The position numbers and the translations under genes were made by a program. This document shows positions 33,274-43,952 of a stretch of DNA of 64,000 nucleotides, in pieces. The notes under the pieces are model-generated. The model had not been told where the DNA came from. It did no database searches and worked only from the letters and a program-made list of their open reading frames with translations. Numbering within the stretch: the first letter of the stretch is position 1; each line of letters starts with the position of its first letter. The DNA is from Paracoccus sediminicola (GTDB lineage Bacteria; Pseudomonadota; Alphaproteobacteria; Rhodobacterales; Rhodobacteraceae). The stretch lies in the NCBI RefSeq assembly GCF_027912835.1, contig NZ_CP115768.1, forward strand, positions 1,959,501 to 2,023,500. Reading direction: 5' to 3'.

Positions 33274-33275
33274 CC

Positions 33276-34661
33276 ATGGGCAACACAGGCGTCATCGACT
33301 CGTTTCTAGGGGTCTTCACCTCCTACATCGACAGCGGTTTCGGCCTGCTCGGCGGCGAGGTCGCCTTCATCGCCACGACGCTGATCGTCATCGACGTGAC
33401 GCTCGCCGCGCTGTTTTGGGCATGGGGCGCGGACGACGACATCATCGCCCGGCTGGTCAAGAAGACGCTGTTCATCGGCGTCTTCGCCTACATCATTTCC
33501 AACTGGAACAACCTCGCTCGCATCGTCTTCGAGTCGTTCGCCGGCCTCGGCCTCATGGCGTCGGGCACCGGCTTTTCCGTCGAAGACCTGATGCGACCTG
33601 GCCGCGTGGCACAGACCGGCCTCGACGCCGGCCGCCCGCTGCTCGATTCCATTTCCGACCTGATGGGCTGGATCGCCTTTTTCGAGAACTTCATCCAGAT
33701 CGCGTGCCTGCTGTTTGCATGGGCGCTGGTCGTGCTGGCTTTCTTCATCCTCGCCATCCAGCTTTTCGTCACCTTGATCGAGTTCAAGCTGACCACGCTC
33801 GCCGGCTTCGTGCTGATCCCCTTCGGCCTGTTCGGCAAGACCGCCTTCATGGCCGAAAAGGTCTTGGGCAACGTGGTGTCCTCCGGCATCAAGGTCTTGG
33901 TGCTCGCCGTCATCATCGGCATCGGCAGCACCTTGTTTTCGCAATTCACGGCCGGTTTCGGCGGGGCGACCCCGACCATCGACGACGCCATGGCGACTGT
34001 GCTGGCAGCCCTGTCGCTGCTCGGCCTTGGCATCTTCGGCCCCGGAATCGCCAACGGCATCGTGAGCGGCGGGCCGCAACTTGGCGCGGGCGCAGCCGTG
34101 GGAACCGGCCTCGCTGCTGGCGGCATGGTGCTTGCGGGCGGTGCGGCGGCCGGTGGCGGGGCCATGCTTGCCGCGAAGGGCGGCGCTGCTGCCCTGTCCG
34201 GTGGAGCCGCGGCCGTTCGCGGCGGCGCGACGGCCGCGGGCGCGGCGACCGCTGCCTATAGCCTCAGCTCGCTCGGCCAGACCGGGGCGGCCGGCATTGC
34301 TTCCGGCCTTGGCGGTGTTGCACGCGCCGCAGGCTCGGCCGCTATCTCGCCGCTCAAACGCGCTGCCTCCAGCGCAACATCCCAAGCAAGCGAAAGCGTC
34401 AAGTCCAGCTTCGCCGCTGGCGCAAAGGCCGGCTTCGGCGCGACGGGCGGCAGCTCCACCATGGGCACGGTCGGCGGCGCAAGCGCCGATCCCGCAGCCG
34501 CGCCATCCAGCCCGGCCAGCAGCCCTCCGGCTTGGGCGCAGCGGATGCAGCGTTCGCAGGCCCTCAACCACGGCACCACCATGACCGCCCATGCCGTCCG
34601 TTCCGGCGACAGCCACGGCTCCGGTTCCTCCGTCAACCTTTCCGAAAGTGACCGCTCATGA
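33276..34661 (+). CDS. trbL: TrbL, VirB6-like polytopic membrane protein
   Basis: A 461-residue inner-membrane channel component. Six or so membrane segments fill residues 25-280, including FFENFIQIACLLFAWALVVL, and a long Ala/Gly/Ser-rich tail extends from about 280 to the end. VirB6-type proteins form the translocation path for DNA. The ATG at 33276 is two bases after the trbK stop codon; an upstream in-frame ATG would overlap trbK and is unlikely. The repetitive tail is common in the family. Confidence 0.92.
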   Translation: MGNTGVIDSFLGVFTSYIDSGFGLLGGEVAFIATTLIVIDVTLAALFWAWGADDDIIARLVKKTLFIGVFAYIISNWNNLARIVFESFAGLGLMASGTGFSVEDLMRPGRVAQTGLDAGRPLLDSISDLMGWIAFFENFIQIACLLFAWALVVLAFFILAIQLFVTLIEFKLTTLAGFVLIPFGLFGKTAFMAEKVLGNVVSSGIKVLVLAVIIGIGSTLFSQFTAGFGGATPTIDDAMATVLAALSLLGLGIFGPGIANGIVSGGPQLGAGAAVGTGLAAGGMVLAGGAAAGGGAMLAAKGGAAALSGGAAAVRGGATAAGAATAAYSLSSLGQTGAAGIASGLGGVARAAGSAAISPLKRAASSATSQASESVKSSFAAGAKAGFGATGGSSTMGTVGGASADPAAAPSSPASSPPAWAQRMQRSQALNHGTTMTAHAVRSGDSHGSGSSVNLSESDRS

Positions 34662-35347
34662 GCATCTTCAAACGACCAGCAACCCATTACGGCAGGACGC
34701 CGGAACCCGAGACGCCCTATCAGAGGGCCGCGCAGGCATGGGACGAGCGCATCGGCTCGGCCCGCGTGCAGGCGCGGAACTGGCGGCTCATGGCCTTCGG
34801 CTCGCTGATCCTGTCTGCCGGCTTTGCCTCGGCGCTGGTCTGGCAGTCCGCACGCGGGACCGTGGTGCCGTGGGTGGTGCAGGTGGACAATCTCGGTCAG
34901 GCGCAGACCGTCGCACCCGCCAATGCCGACTATCGCCCGACCGATCCGCAGATTGCTTTCCATCTCGGCCGCTTCATCGAGCAGGTCCGCGCGATCCCGG
35001 CCGACGCGATCATTGTCCGCCAGAACTGGCTTCGCGCCTATGAGTGGACCACGGATCGCGGCGCGGCGGCATTGAACGATTACGCCCGCGCCAATGACCC
35101 TTTCACCAAGGTCGGCCGCCAGCAGATCGCCGTCGAGGTATCGAGCGTTATCCGGGCATCTCCCAACAGCTTCCGCGTCGCGTGGACCGAACGCCATTTC
35201 GAGAACGGCCAGCTTTCCACCACGGAACGATGGACGGCCATTCTCACCATCGTCATCCAGCCGCCGCGCGACGCCGAGCGCCTGCGCGCGAATCCGCTGG
35301 GAATCTACGTCAATGCGATTTCGTGGTCGCGGGAGATGAGCCAATGA
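34658..35347 (+). CDS. trbF: TrbF, VirB8-like assembly protein
   Basis: A 229-residue bitopic protein of the VirB8/TrbF family. A cytoplasmic start (TPYQRAAQAWDERIG) leads to a membrane segment at about 45-65 and then the periplasmic NTF2-like domain. It nucleates assembly of the secretion complex. It overlaps trbL and trbG by four bases each. Confidence 0.94.
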   Translation: MSIFKRPATHYGRTPEPETPYQRAAQAWDERIGSARVQARNWRLMAFGSLILSAGFASALVWQSARGTVVPWVVQVDNLGQAQTVAPANADYRPTDPQIAFHLGRFIEQVRAIPADAIIVRQNWLRAYEWTTDRGAAALNDYARANDPFTKVGRQQIAVEVSSVIRASPNSFRVAWTERHFENGQLSTTERWTAILTIVIQPPRDAERLRANPLGIYVNAISWSREMSQ

Positions 35348-36345
35348 GGACGATCACCCGCACCCCGACAATCGCGGCCGTGCTGCTTTCGGCGACCATG
35401 CTCGCAGGCTGCGCCACCAACCGGACGCCGCAATTCAGCTACGACGCCAGCGTGCCGCCGCTGCCGACCGTGCAGGCGGCGGCAACCGACAACACGCCCC
35501 GGCCGCTGCATGTGCCCCCGGCATGGACCGTGGCGCGCGGCGGCACCGCCGCAGGCACGCCGACCGGCCGCGTCGAGAACGCCAACGCCGCCGCCCGCAT
35601 CGAGCCGCGCCGGGAAGGCTACTACAACGCCATCCAGATTTATCCGTGGTCGGAAGGTGCGCTCTATCAGGTCTATGCCGCAGTTGGGCAGATCACGACG
35701 ATCGCGCTGGAGCCGGGCGAGAGCCTGACAGGCGCGGGGCCGATTGCGGCGGGCGACACCGCCCGCTGGATCATCGGCGACACCGAGAGCGGCAGCGGTG
35801 CAAACCGCCGTGTCTATATCCTTGTCAAACCGACGCGCCCGGACATTTCCACCAACCTTGTCGTCACCACCGACCGGCGCACTTACATGCTCGAGCTGCG
35901 CGCGCGGGAATCGCTCTACATGCCGGCCGTGGCATGGGCCTATCCCGCACCGCCGGCCGGCCAGCGTCAGATGGTCCCGGCCGCACCCGTGATCCCGGCC
36001 GAGGCGGCGCGGAACTATCGCTACGCCATGCAAGTGCAGGGCGACAGCCCGCCATGGCGGCCGATTTCCGTCTTCGACGATGGCCGGCGCGTCTATGTCG
36101 TCTTCCCGGCGGGGATCGTGCAGGGCGAGATGCCGCCGATCTTCGTGCTCGGCTCCAATGGCGAGCCGCAGATCGTCAACAGCCGAATCCATCAGAACAT
36201 CCTGATCGTGGATCGCCTGTTCGGCGCGGCCGAGCTGCGCCTTGGCAGCGGCAATCGTCAGCAGGTCGTCAGGATCGTCCGCGCCAACCCGACGCAGGCC
36301 GCAGCAGAGCCAGCCAGCACGACCACGGGAGGATCGTCCTCATGA
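35344..36345 (+). CDS. trbG: TrbG, VirB9-like lipoprotein
   Basis: A 333-residue component of the outer-membrane core complex. The signal peptide carries a lipobox LAGC near residue 22, so unlike many VirB9 proteins it is lipid-anchored. The VirB9 domain is recognised by YPWSEGALYQVYAAVGQITT and by RVYVVFPAGIVQGEMPPIFV near the C-terminus. The ATG overlaps the trbF stop codon. Confidence 0.93.
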   Translation: MRTITRTPTIAAVLLSATMLAGCATNRTPQFSYDASVPPLPTVQAAATDNTPRPLHVPPAWTVARGGTAAGTPTGRVENANAAARIEPRREGYYNAIQIYPWSEGALYQVYAAVGQITTIALEPGESLTGAGPIAAGDTARWIIGDTESGSGANRRVYILVKPTRPDISTNLVVTTDRRTYMLELRARESLYMPAVAWAYPAPPAGQRQMVPAAPVIPAEAARNYRYAMQVQGDSPPWRPISVFDDGRRVYVVFPAGIVQGEMPPIFVLGSNGEPQIVNSRIHQNILIVDRLFGAAELRLGSGNRQQVVRIVRANPTQAAAEPASTTTGGSSS

Positions 36346-37469
36346 GCGATACCGATACCGCCGCCCCTATGCGCCTGCGCGCTGAAGCGCCTCGCGTCAC
36401 CCGCCTGTCCCGCAAGATGCTGGCAGGCGTCGGCGCGGTTGCGCTTCTCGGCATCGGCGGCGCGCTGATTTACGCGCTCCAGACCCGCGATGCGGGGCCG
36501 GGAGGCGAAGAACTCTATTCGACCGATAACCGACCCACGGCGGACGGCTTGTCCGGCCTGCCGCGCGACTATACCGGCCCTGTCTTGGGGCCGGCGCTGC
36601 CCGGCGATCTCGGCCGTCCGATCCTCGACGCGCAGACAAGGGGACAGCCGGTCACGCCCCCTGTCATGCCGACGCCCGCCGTCGATCCCGAAGAAGAACG
36701 CCGCAGGGCCGAGGAAGAAGCCGCGCGCTTGAGCAATGTGTTTTTCCAGTCCGGCCCGCGCACGGGAGCGCCGGCAGGGACGGCCATGCCCGGCCTTGCC
36801 GGTCTTGGCCTCGGCGGGCAGCCTGCGACGCAGGACCGGCACGCGGCTTTCCTCAATGGACCCGTGGACCGGCAGACCGTCGCCCCGGATCGCGTCGGGC
36901 CGCCGGCATCGCCCTATATTCTTCAGGCCGGGGCCGTGATCCCCGCCGCGTTGATAACCGGCATCCGTTCCGATCTGCCCGGCCAGATCACCGCACAGGT
37001 GACGGAGAACGTCTATGACAGCCCGACCGGCTCGCTGCTTCTGATCCCGCAGGGCACCCGCATCATCGGCCAATACGACGATGGCGTGACGTTCGGCCAG
37101 CGCCGCGTGTTGCTGGTCTGGAATCGCCTGATCCTGCCGGGCGGCCGCTCCATCGTTCTGGAGCGCCTGCCGGGCGCGGATGCGAGCGGCTATGCCGGGC
37201 TTGAGGATGGCGTCGATTATCATTGGTGGGATCTGATGAAGGCCGCAGGGCTATCCACGCTGCTCGCAGTCGGCACGGAGCTGGCGACGAGCGACGAGGA
37301 CCGGCTGATCCGGGCGATCCGCGACGGCGCGCAGGATACCGTCAATCAGGCGGGCCAGCAGATCGTCCAGCGCCAGTTGCAGGTTGCGCCGACGCTCACC
37401 ATTCGCCCCGGCTTCCCGGTCACGATCATCGTCACCCGCGACCTTGTGTTCGAGCCGGCAGGAGGTTGA
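36342..37469 (+). CDS. trbI: TrbI, VirB10-like channel protein
   Basis: A 375-residue VirB10/TrbI-family protein spanning both membranes. One membrane segment (about 28-48) is followed by a proline-rich linker and the conserved beta-barrel domain (QAGAVIPAALITGIRSDLPG, PQGTRIIGQYDDGVTFGQRR). It links the inner-membrane ATPases with the outer core. It overlaps trbG by four bases. Confidence 0.94.
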   Translation: MSDTDTAAPMRLRAEAPRVTRLSRKMLAGVGAVALLGIGGALIYALQTRDAGPGGEELYSTDNRPTADGLSGLPRDYTGPVLGPALPGDLGRPILDAQTRGQPVTPPVMPTPAVDPEEERRRAEEEAARLSNVFFQSGPRTGAPAGTAMPGLAGLGLGGQPATQDRHAAFLNGPVDRQTVAPDRVGPPASPYILQAGAVIPAALITGIRSDLPGQITAQVTENVYDSPTGSLLLIPQGTRIIGQYDDGVTFGQRRVLLVWNRLILPGGRSIVLERLPGADASGYAGLEDGVDYHWWDLMKAAGLSTLLAVGTELATSDEDRLIRAIRDGAQDTVNQAGQQIVQRQLQVAPTLTIRPGFPVTIIVTRDLVFEPAGG

Positions 37470-37471
37470 CC

Positions 37472-37693
37472 ATGACCAAGCTGAAACTCGGCCCGCTGCC
37501 CGACGACAAGCCCGTGAAGGTGACGATGGAGCTGCCCGCGCCGCTTCACCGCGACCTGGTCGCCTATGCCGAGGTGCTGGCCCGCGAGAGCGGCCAGCCC
37601 GTCGCCGATCCCGTCAGGCTCATCGTGCCCATGCTGGAGCGGTTCATCGCCACGGATCGCGGCTTCGCCAAGGCACGGCGAGCCGCAAGTTAG
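37472..37693 (+). CDS. DUF2274 protein at the end of the trb operon
   Basis: A 73-residue protein (KLKLGPLPDDKPVKVTMELP, then HRDLVAYAEVLARES) of the DUF2274 family, which typically closes trb operons in ICEs. The pattern resembles a small ribbon-helix-helix regulator. It starts 2 bp after trbI and has a GGAGG Shine-Dalgarno inside the trbI end. No function is established. The 244 bp that follow contain no gene I can support. Confidence 0.85.
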   Translation: MTKLKLGPLPDDKPVKVTMELPAPLHRDLVAYAEVLARESGQPVADPVRLIVPMLERFIATDRGFAKARRAAS

Positions 37694-37937
37694 GTCTGAC
37701 CGGTTCGCACTCTATTCCGCTCGTACAGCATGGTTTGTAAATAGCCCAAACCGGCCGTTCGAAAGCCATCCGGATTTCCGACCCGAGTAGTGCGGATGCG
37801 GACGGGCAGCTTCGCGCCGAAATTGCCCGTATCCGCTAATCAATGACGACGTCTGCAACGCCACGATCGACATCAATAATCTTGCATGCCACAACTCGGA
37901 GTAGGATCGGGCTTCGAGGAGCGCCGGGGGAGCTTAT

Positions 37938-39011
37938 ATGGTCGATCTAGTGAATTTTTCCGAGGCTATCGCCGACTCCAGACGATTCTCGAAGCGCCAT
38001 CTATTGATTGGAAACGGGTTTAGCATCGCTTGCTGCCCTGATATCTTCCATTACGGATCGCTCTTCAGCGCGGCTGATTTTTCCAACAACCCAGAGCTGG
38101 TGAAAGTTTTCGAAGTTCTCGGAACACAAGATTTCGAGATCGCCATCAAAAACCTTGAAGCCGGAGCGCTTCTCGCGGGCATATATACACCTGGGCATGC
38201 CGATGCAGCCGCCAAGATGCTGGCCGATGCCAACGCTTTGAAGGAAATACTTCTAACCGCCATCGCAGGAAACCACCCGGACGTTCCTGGCGATATTCCT
38301 CACGACAAGTTTTGGGCCTGTCGGAGATTTCTCAGCCTGTTCCTAGGACGGGAAAACGACGGTCAAGTTTTCACCCTGAACTACGATCTTCTTTTGTATT
38401 GGACCCTCATGCATGAGGATAATCCGTTCACCGAGGCCATCGACCTTGCCACAAACGACGGCTTTGGGAATGATGAAGACGATCCCATGGCCGACTACGT
38501 CGTCTGGCAGGGTGAGGTCGCGGCCCATAGCGCCAGGGTTCATTTCCTTCATGGAGCGTTGCATCTCTTCGATGCTGGGACGGAGCTACAGAAGTTCACA
38601 TGGGTCAGGACGAACGATCGCCTGATTGATCAGGCGCGGCGCGCGATCAATGACAACAAGTACCCGCTGTTTGTCACCGAGGGGTCAAGTGCGCAGAAAA
38701 AGGCAAAGATCCGGCACAACGCCTATCTCTACCAAGGGTTCAAGCAGCTAACTGCGAACGCGCAGCAGGGGCGGCACTGCTTTTTTGTCCTTGGGCATTC
38801 ACTGGCCGAGAATGACGACCATATCTTGCGGCGGTTCGGAACTGGTAAGTTCAAAAAGCTCTACGTTAGTCTGTTCGGCGACCCCGGATCACCAGGCAAT
38901 CAACAGATTATTGCCAAGGCTAACACCTTGGCGTCCATGCGTCACGAGAGGTTTCCGCTCGAAGTTGCTTTCTATGACGCTGCGACAGCCAATCCGTGGA
39001 CGTACCCCTAA
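37938..39011 (+). CDS. DUF4917/SIR2-like protein, candidate NAD-consuming defence factor
   Basis: A 357-residue protein of the DUF4917 family with a SIR2-like pattern: the nucleotide-binding LLIGNGFSIA near residue 21, QVFTLNYDLLLYW near 142 (the N-Y-D of SIR2-like sites) and VHFLHGALHLF near 200 (the catalytic-type histidine). SIR2-like domains in several phage defence systems degrade NAD. Whether this protein does so is inference. It stands alone between the trb operon and the recombinase operon, has lower GC than the transfer genes, and has a strong GGGGGAG before its ATG. Confidence 0.75.
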   Translation: MVDLVNFSEAIADSRRFSKRHLLIGNGFSIACCPDIFHYGSLFSAADFSNNPELVKVFEVLGTQDFEIAIKNLEAGALLAGIYTPGHADAAAKMLADANALKEILLTAIAGNHPDVPGDIPHDKFWACRRFLSLFLGRENDGQVFTLNYDLLLYWTLMHEDNPFTEAIDLATNDGFGNDEDDPMADYVVWQGEVAAHSARVHFLHGALHLFDAGTELQKFTWVRTNDRLIDQARRAINDNKYPLFVTEGSSAQKKAKIRHNAYLYQGFKQLTANAQQGRHCFFVLGHSLAENDDHILRRFGTGKFKKLYVSLFGDPGSPGNQQIIAKANTLASMRHERFPLEVAFYDAATANPWTYP

Positions 39012-39312
39012 GGCCGGACAAGCAGATCGAAAGCCAAGCTGATCTAAACGACGGCCTGCGTCGGCTTCTGTAGGCCTGGAGTCGTGCCTCAATACCGTCT
39101 TCGACGCGCTGGACTCAACGACAGGTATTCGCGATCCAGCGGCGATACCAGACGGCAGAATGCCATCCCAAACTCGCCCTAGGTCTGACCCGTGGGGTGC
39201 CGCCAGCGCACAGGCGCAAATGCGGCACGCTACAGGCCGCCGACTGCTCTCCATGGTGCGCTTAATTCCGGGGCCTTGAGCGCCCGGAATCCACCGAACC
39301 AAGGAGGATCCC
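39012..39312 (+). promoter_or_regulatory. Leader region of the recombinase operon
   Basis: This 301-bp stretch has no gene I can support. Its main feature is the second copy of the 68-bp leader repeat (39194-39261). A Shine-Dalgarno AAGGAGGA lies just before the next start codon. It probably contains the promoter of the operon ending in the recombinase gene. Confidence 0.6.
39194..39261 (+). repeat. 68-bp leader repeat, copy 2
   Basis: Direct repeat of 16083-16150 (about 60 of 68 identical) with the GTGCCGC (39197-39203) and GCGGCAC (39222-39228) arms unchanged and at the same 18-base spacing. It ends 52 bp before the start codon at 39313. Confidence 0.85.
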
Positions 39313-39630
39313 ATGTGCGCAGAGCGCCGCCGCGCCCGCAAAGGGCGACCGCGAAAGTCAATCCCCGAGCCACTTCCCGACGATCTTTTCGATTACGCCG
39401 CCGATTCAGCGCCGGACGGCCGGGCGCGAGCCGGAGACGCGCCGCTGCTTGCACCGAATGGGCGGAGGATGCGCGTCACCGATGATTGGCCGGAGGATAT
39501 TCCTGTCACCGAGGCCGAGATTAACGTGTTCGAGCGTTGGTTCGGCGATGTGTTCGACGAACTCTTGAGCCCGAGAAAGCCGGATGATAGCTTGCAATTC
39601 CTATCACAAACTGATAGGAAAAAGGCGTGA
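39313..39630 (+). CDS. Hypothetical protein, first gene of the recombinase operon
   Basis: A 105-residue protein I do not recognise. The start is very basic (RRRARKGRPRKS) and could bind DNA; the remainder is acidic with a conserved-looking WPEDIPVTEAEINVFERWFG. It is followed with overlap by the TumE-like gene, so it may be part of the toxin-antitoxin unit or a recombination accessory factor. Its last codons contain a perfect inverted repeat CCTATCA/TGATAGG (39600-39606, 39612-39618) just before the next start. Confidence 0.65.
   Translation: MCAERRRARKGRPRKSIPEPLPDDLFDYAADSAPDGRARAGDAPLLAPNGRRMRVTDDWPEDIPVTEAEINVFERWFGDVFDELLSPRKPDDSLQFLSQTDRKKA
39600..39618. promoter_or_regulatory. Inverted repeat before the TumE-like gene
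   Basis: CCTATCA and TGATAGG, 7-bp perfect arms with 5 bases between, lie 9 bp before the GTG start of the TumE-like gene. It could be the operator of the toxin-antitoxin pair or a translational control hairpin. Confidence 0.4.
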
Positions 39631-39980
39631 GCGGGCATCGTGATCCGGGCCTCGACACGCTTCTAGACCTTGATGGCCAAGTGCTCTTTGTCGATCCCGA
39701 AGGCGGCCATTGGGTGAAGTTTGTCGTCACCCGCGTTCCGGCCTCGCCGGAAAAGCCGCATGGTCTCGATTACTCGCTCACGCTTCACGGGCCTTCGGGC
39801 GAACGGCTGGTCGGCTTCGACAATGCCCATCCGGTCGGCCGAGGCAGACGTGGCGAACCGATGGACCATCGGCACCGCCTCCAGACCGTGAAGCCTTACG
39901 CCTACGAGGATGCGGCCACGCTGCTGGCCGACTTCTGGCAGGCGGTGGACTCGTTGTTGAAGGAGCGAGGTGCCCTATGA
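39627..39980 (+). CDS. TumE-like toxin (DUF6516)
   Basis: A 117-residue protein of the TumE/DUF6516 group, recognised by GLDYSLTLHGPSGERLVGFD, NAHPVG and DHRHRLQTVKPYAY. These proteins are toxins of type II toxin-antitoxin modules next to a TumA-type HTH antitoxin, which here follows with an ATGA overlap. The module probably stabilises the ICE in its host. The start is a GTG that overlaps the upstream stop codon. The family call is fairly secure; toxicity is not shown here. Confidence 0.8.
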   Translation: MSGHRDPGLDTLLDLDGQVLFVDPEGGHWVKFVVTRVPASPEKPHGLDYSLTLHGPSGERLVGFDNAHPVGRGRRGEPMDHRHRLQTVKPYAYEDAATLLADFWQAVDSLLKERGAL

Positions 39981-40371
39981 CTACATTGAAAGTCGGGATT
40001 GCCGACTACGAAGAAATGAAGGCCCGCACCATGCGGATTGCCAAGGGCGAGGAAAAGCCCGGGCCCGGCGATCCGAAGGTGTGGTTCACCTCGACCGAAT
40101 CCTTCGCCAAGGTGCTGTCGGCAGGGAACCGCGAGTTGCTTCGCGTCATCGCCGAGAAAGCCCCGGCATCGCTGGAAGAACTGGCGGAAATCACCGGCCG
40201 GGCCGGTTCCAATCTGTCACGCACCCTCAAAACGATGGAGAGCTACGGCCTTGTGCGGCTTGAGCCGGGCCACGGCCGCAAGCTCGCGCCCAAGGTGGTC
40301 CATGACCGCGTGGAGCTGGCGCTGCCCCTGATCGACCGCTCCAAGGCGAAGAAGGCTATGGGAGACCGGCC

Positions 40372-40375
<4 letters not shown>
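39977..40375 (+). CDS. TumA-like HTH antitoxin
   Basis: A 132-residue protein with a MarR-like winged helix-turn-helix (about residues 55-110: LLRVIAEKAPASLEELAEIT, then NLSRTLKTMESYGLVRLEPG). It belongs to the DNA-binding antitoxin group partnered with TumE-like toxins. It should neutralise the toxin and repress the operon, which also includes the recombinase gene; the recombinase start codon overlaps its stop codon. This coupling may tie excision to the toxin-antitoxin state. Confidence 0.82.
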
Positions 40376-42077
<1,702 letters not shown>

Positions 42078-42141
42078 CTTGGGCGCAGTGATTAGCCGCA
42101 ATCACGCGCCGCCGCAATGGGCAACGCGCGGAAACAGGGGA

Positions 42142-43353
42142 TCATGCAAAAAGCTCGCGGCAGAATTGCAGGCCGTCGATCAGCGCGTCGACCTCGTCCA
42201 GCGTGTTATACATGCCGAAGCTCGCCCGGGCGCTGGCCGAAACGCCGAAGAAATCCATCAGCGGCATGGCGCAGTGACTGCCTGCGCGCACCGCGATGCC
42301 GCGCTTGTCGAGGATGGTGGAGATATCATGCGCATGCGCCCCGTCCATCGTCATGGAAAAGATCGCCCCCTTGTCGGGCGCGTCACCTTGGATGCTCAGC
42401 CAGTTTAGCTCACGCAGGCGGGTCCGGGCATGATCGCGCAAGGTCCGCTCATGGGCGGCGATGTTCTCCATCCCGAGTTGCATCATGTAATCCAGAGCGG
42501 CGCCGAGCCCGATCTGGTTCACGATCCCCGGCGTCCCCGCCTCGAAGCGCAGAGGCGGATCCGCATAATCGACGCTGTCGCGCGACACGGTGCGGATCAT
42601 ATCGCCACCGCCGAGGAAAGGCCGCATTTCAGCCTGACGCGCGGCGCGGATCCAGATGGCGCCCGACCCCGAGGGGCCATAAAGCTTGTGACCGGTGATG
42701 CAGTAGAAATCGACGCCGAGCGCGTCGACATCGACTGGCATATGCACCGCGGCCTGGCTGCCATCGACCAGAACCGGCACCTCGGTGCGCTTCGCGATGG
42801 CACCGACATCGACCACGGTTCCGGTCACATTCGACATATGGGTCACGGCGATCAGCCTGGTCTTAGGTCCGACCGCTTCCAGAATCTTTTCCGGCGGCAG
42901 CGAGCCATCCGGCTCGGGCTCGACCCATTTCAGCACCACGCCCTGACGCTCGCGCAGGAAATGCCACGGCACGATATTGGCGTGGTGTTCCAGCACCGAA
43001 AGCACGATTTCGTCGCCTGCCTGCAAGCGCGGCGCAGCCCAACCATAGGCGACCAGATTGATCGCCTCGGTCGAGCCGGAGGTAAAAATCACCTCTTCCT
43101 CGTTTTTCGCGTGCAGGAACCGCGCAATGATGCCGCGCACCGCCTCGTAGCGGTCGGTGGCCAGGTTGGAGAGGTAGTGCAGCCCGCGATGCACATTGGC
43201 GTATTCGCCCTCATAGGCGCGGGTGATGGCGTCGATCACCTGTCTCGGCTTCTGCGCCGATGCACCGTTGTCCAGATAGACCAGCGGCCGGTCGTTCACC
43301 TCACGCGCGAGGATCGGGAAATCGGCGCGAACGGCCGCGACATCGAAGCTCAT
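42142..43353 (-). CDS. sufS: SufS cysteine desulfurase
   Basis: A 403-residue pyridoxal-phosphate enzyme that takes sulfur from cysteine for Fe-S cluster assembly. The PLP lysine is in CITGHKLYGPSG (K223) and the catalytic cysteine in RAGSHCAMPL (C361), the SufS (group II) pattern. It is the last gene of the suf operon. Its start overlaps the YIP1-like gene by four bases. No SufE is visible in the window; the sulfur acceptor must be encoded elsewhere. Confidence 0.95.
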   Translation of the reverse strand: MSFDVAAVRADFPILAREVNDRPLVYLDNGASAQKPRQVIDAITRAYEGEYANVHRGLHYLSNLATDRYEAVRGIIARFLHAKNEEEVIFTSGSTEAINLVAYGWAAPRLQAGDEIVLSVLEHHANIVPWHFLRERQGVVLKWVEPEPDGSLPPEKILEAVGPKTRLIAVTHMSNVTGTVVDVGAIAKRTEVPVLVDGSQAAVHMPVDVDALGVDFYCITGHKLYGPSGSGAIWIRAARQAEMRPFLGGGDMIRTVSRDSVDYADPPLRFEAGTPGIVNQIGLGAALDYMMQLGMENIAAHERTLRDHARTRLRELNWLSIQGDAPDKGAIFSMTMDGAHAHDISTILDKRGIAVRAGSHCAMPLMDFFGVSASARASFGMYNTLDEVDALIDGLQFCRELFA

Positions 43354-43952
43354 TGCGACACCTCAACGGGAATTTCGGGCAGCAGGCCAAGAATATTGGC
43401 CAGCACGGAGAGGAAGATGGTCGCCATGAGCCCGGTGCCGATAACACCAATGAAAACCATCGCGGCGCTCTGAAACCCATGCAGCGCCTTGACCATCTGA
43501 ACCGTCATCCAGACCATCACCACGATGATTGCAAGCGCGAGCGCACTTGCCAGCAAAGGCGACACCAGCAACACAACGACCTGCATCGCGTGCATCAGCA
43601 CCAGCAGAAAGTCGATCCAGGTGACAACCAGCAGAGAATCCGGGAAGTCGCCGCGACCGCCAAAGGCGCGTCCGACGGTGGCAACCAGCCAGGCCGTAAC
43701 GACCATCCCAAAGACCTGAATGCCGGCGAAAAGCAGCGGGCGCTGTGTCAGATAGCTGATTCCCGCATCCGCTCCGGTAGGCGGAAACATCTGCGCCATC
43801 AGAGCAGAGATCAGCGACGACAGCGCGCCGACCAGCAAGACGCCGGTCCAGCGCACCGGCATCGGCAGATCGAGCGATTGCAGCTGCCGCAGCGCCAGAT
43901 CCGGCTGTTGCAGCGTGTTGCGGGCCAGCGTGACCAGATCCTGTCGCGTCAT
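43350..43952 (-). CDS. YIP1-family membrane protein
   Basis: A 200-residue protein with five or so membrane segments (for example WTGVLLVGALSSLISALMAQ and LLFAGIQVFGMVVTAWLVAT), matching the YIP1 domain family. Such genes sit within suf clusters of Rhodobacterales. The link to Fe-S assembly is not understood. It overlaps both neighbours by four bases. Confidence 0.8.
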   Translation of the reverse strand: MTRQDLVTLARNTLQQPDLALRQLQSLDLPMPVRWTGVLLVGALSSLISALMAQMFPPTGADAGISYLTQRPLLFAGIQVFGMVVTAWLVATVGRAFGGRGDFPDSLLVVTWIDFLLVLMHAMQVVVLLVSPLLASALALAIIVVMVWMTVQMVKALHGFQSAAMVFIGVIGTGLMATIFLSVLANILGLLPEIPVEVSQ

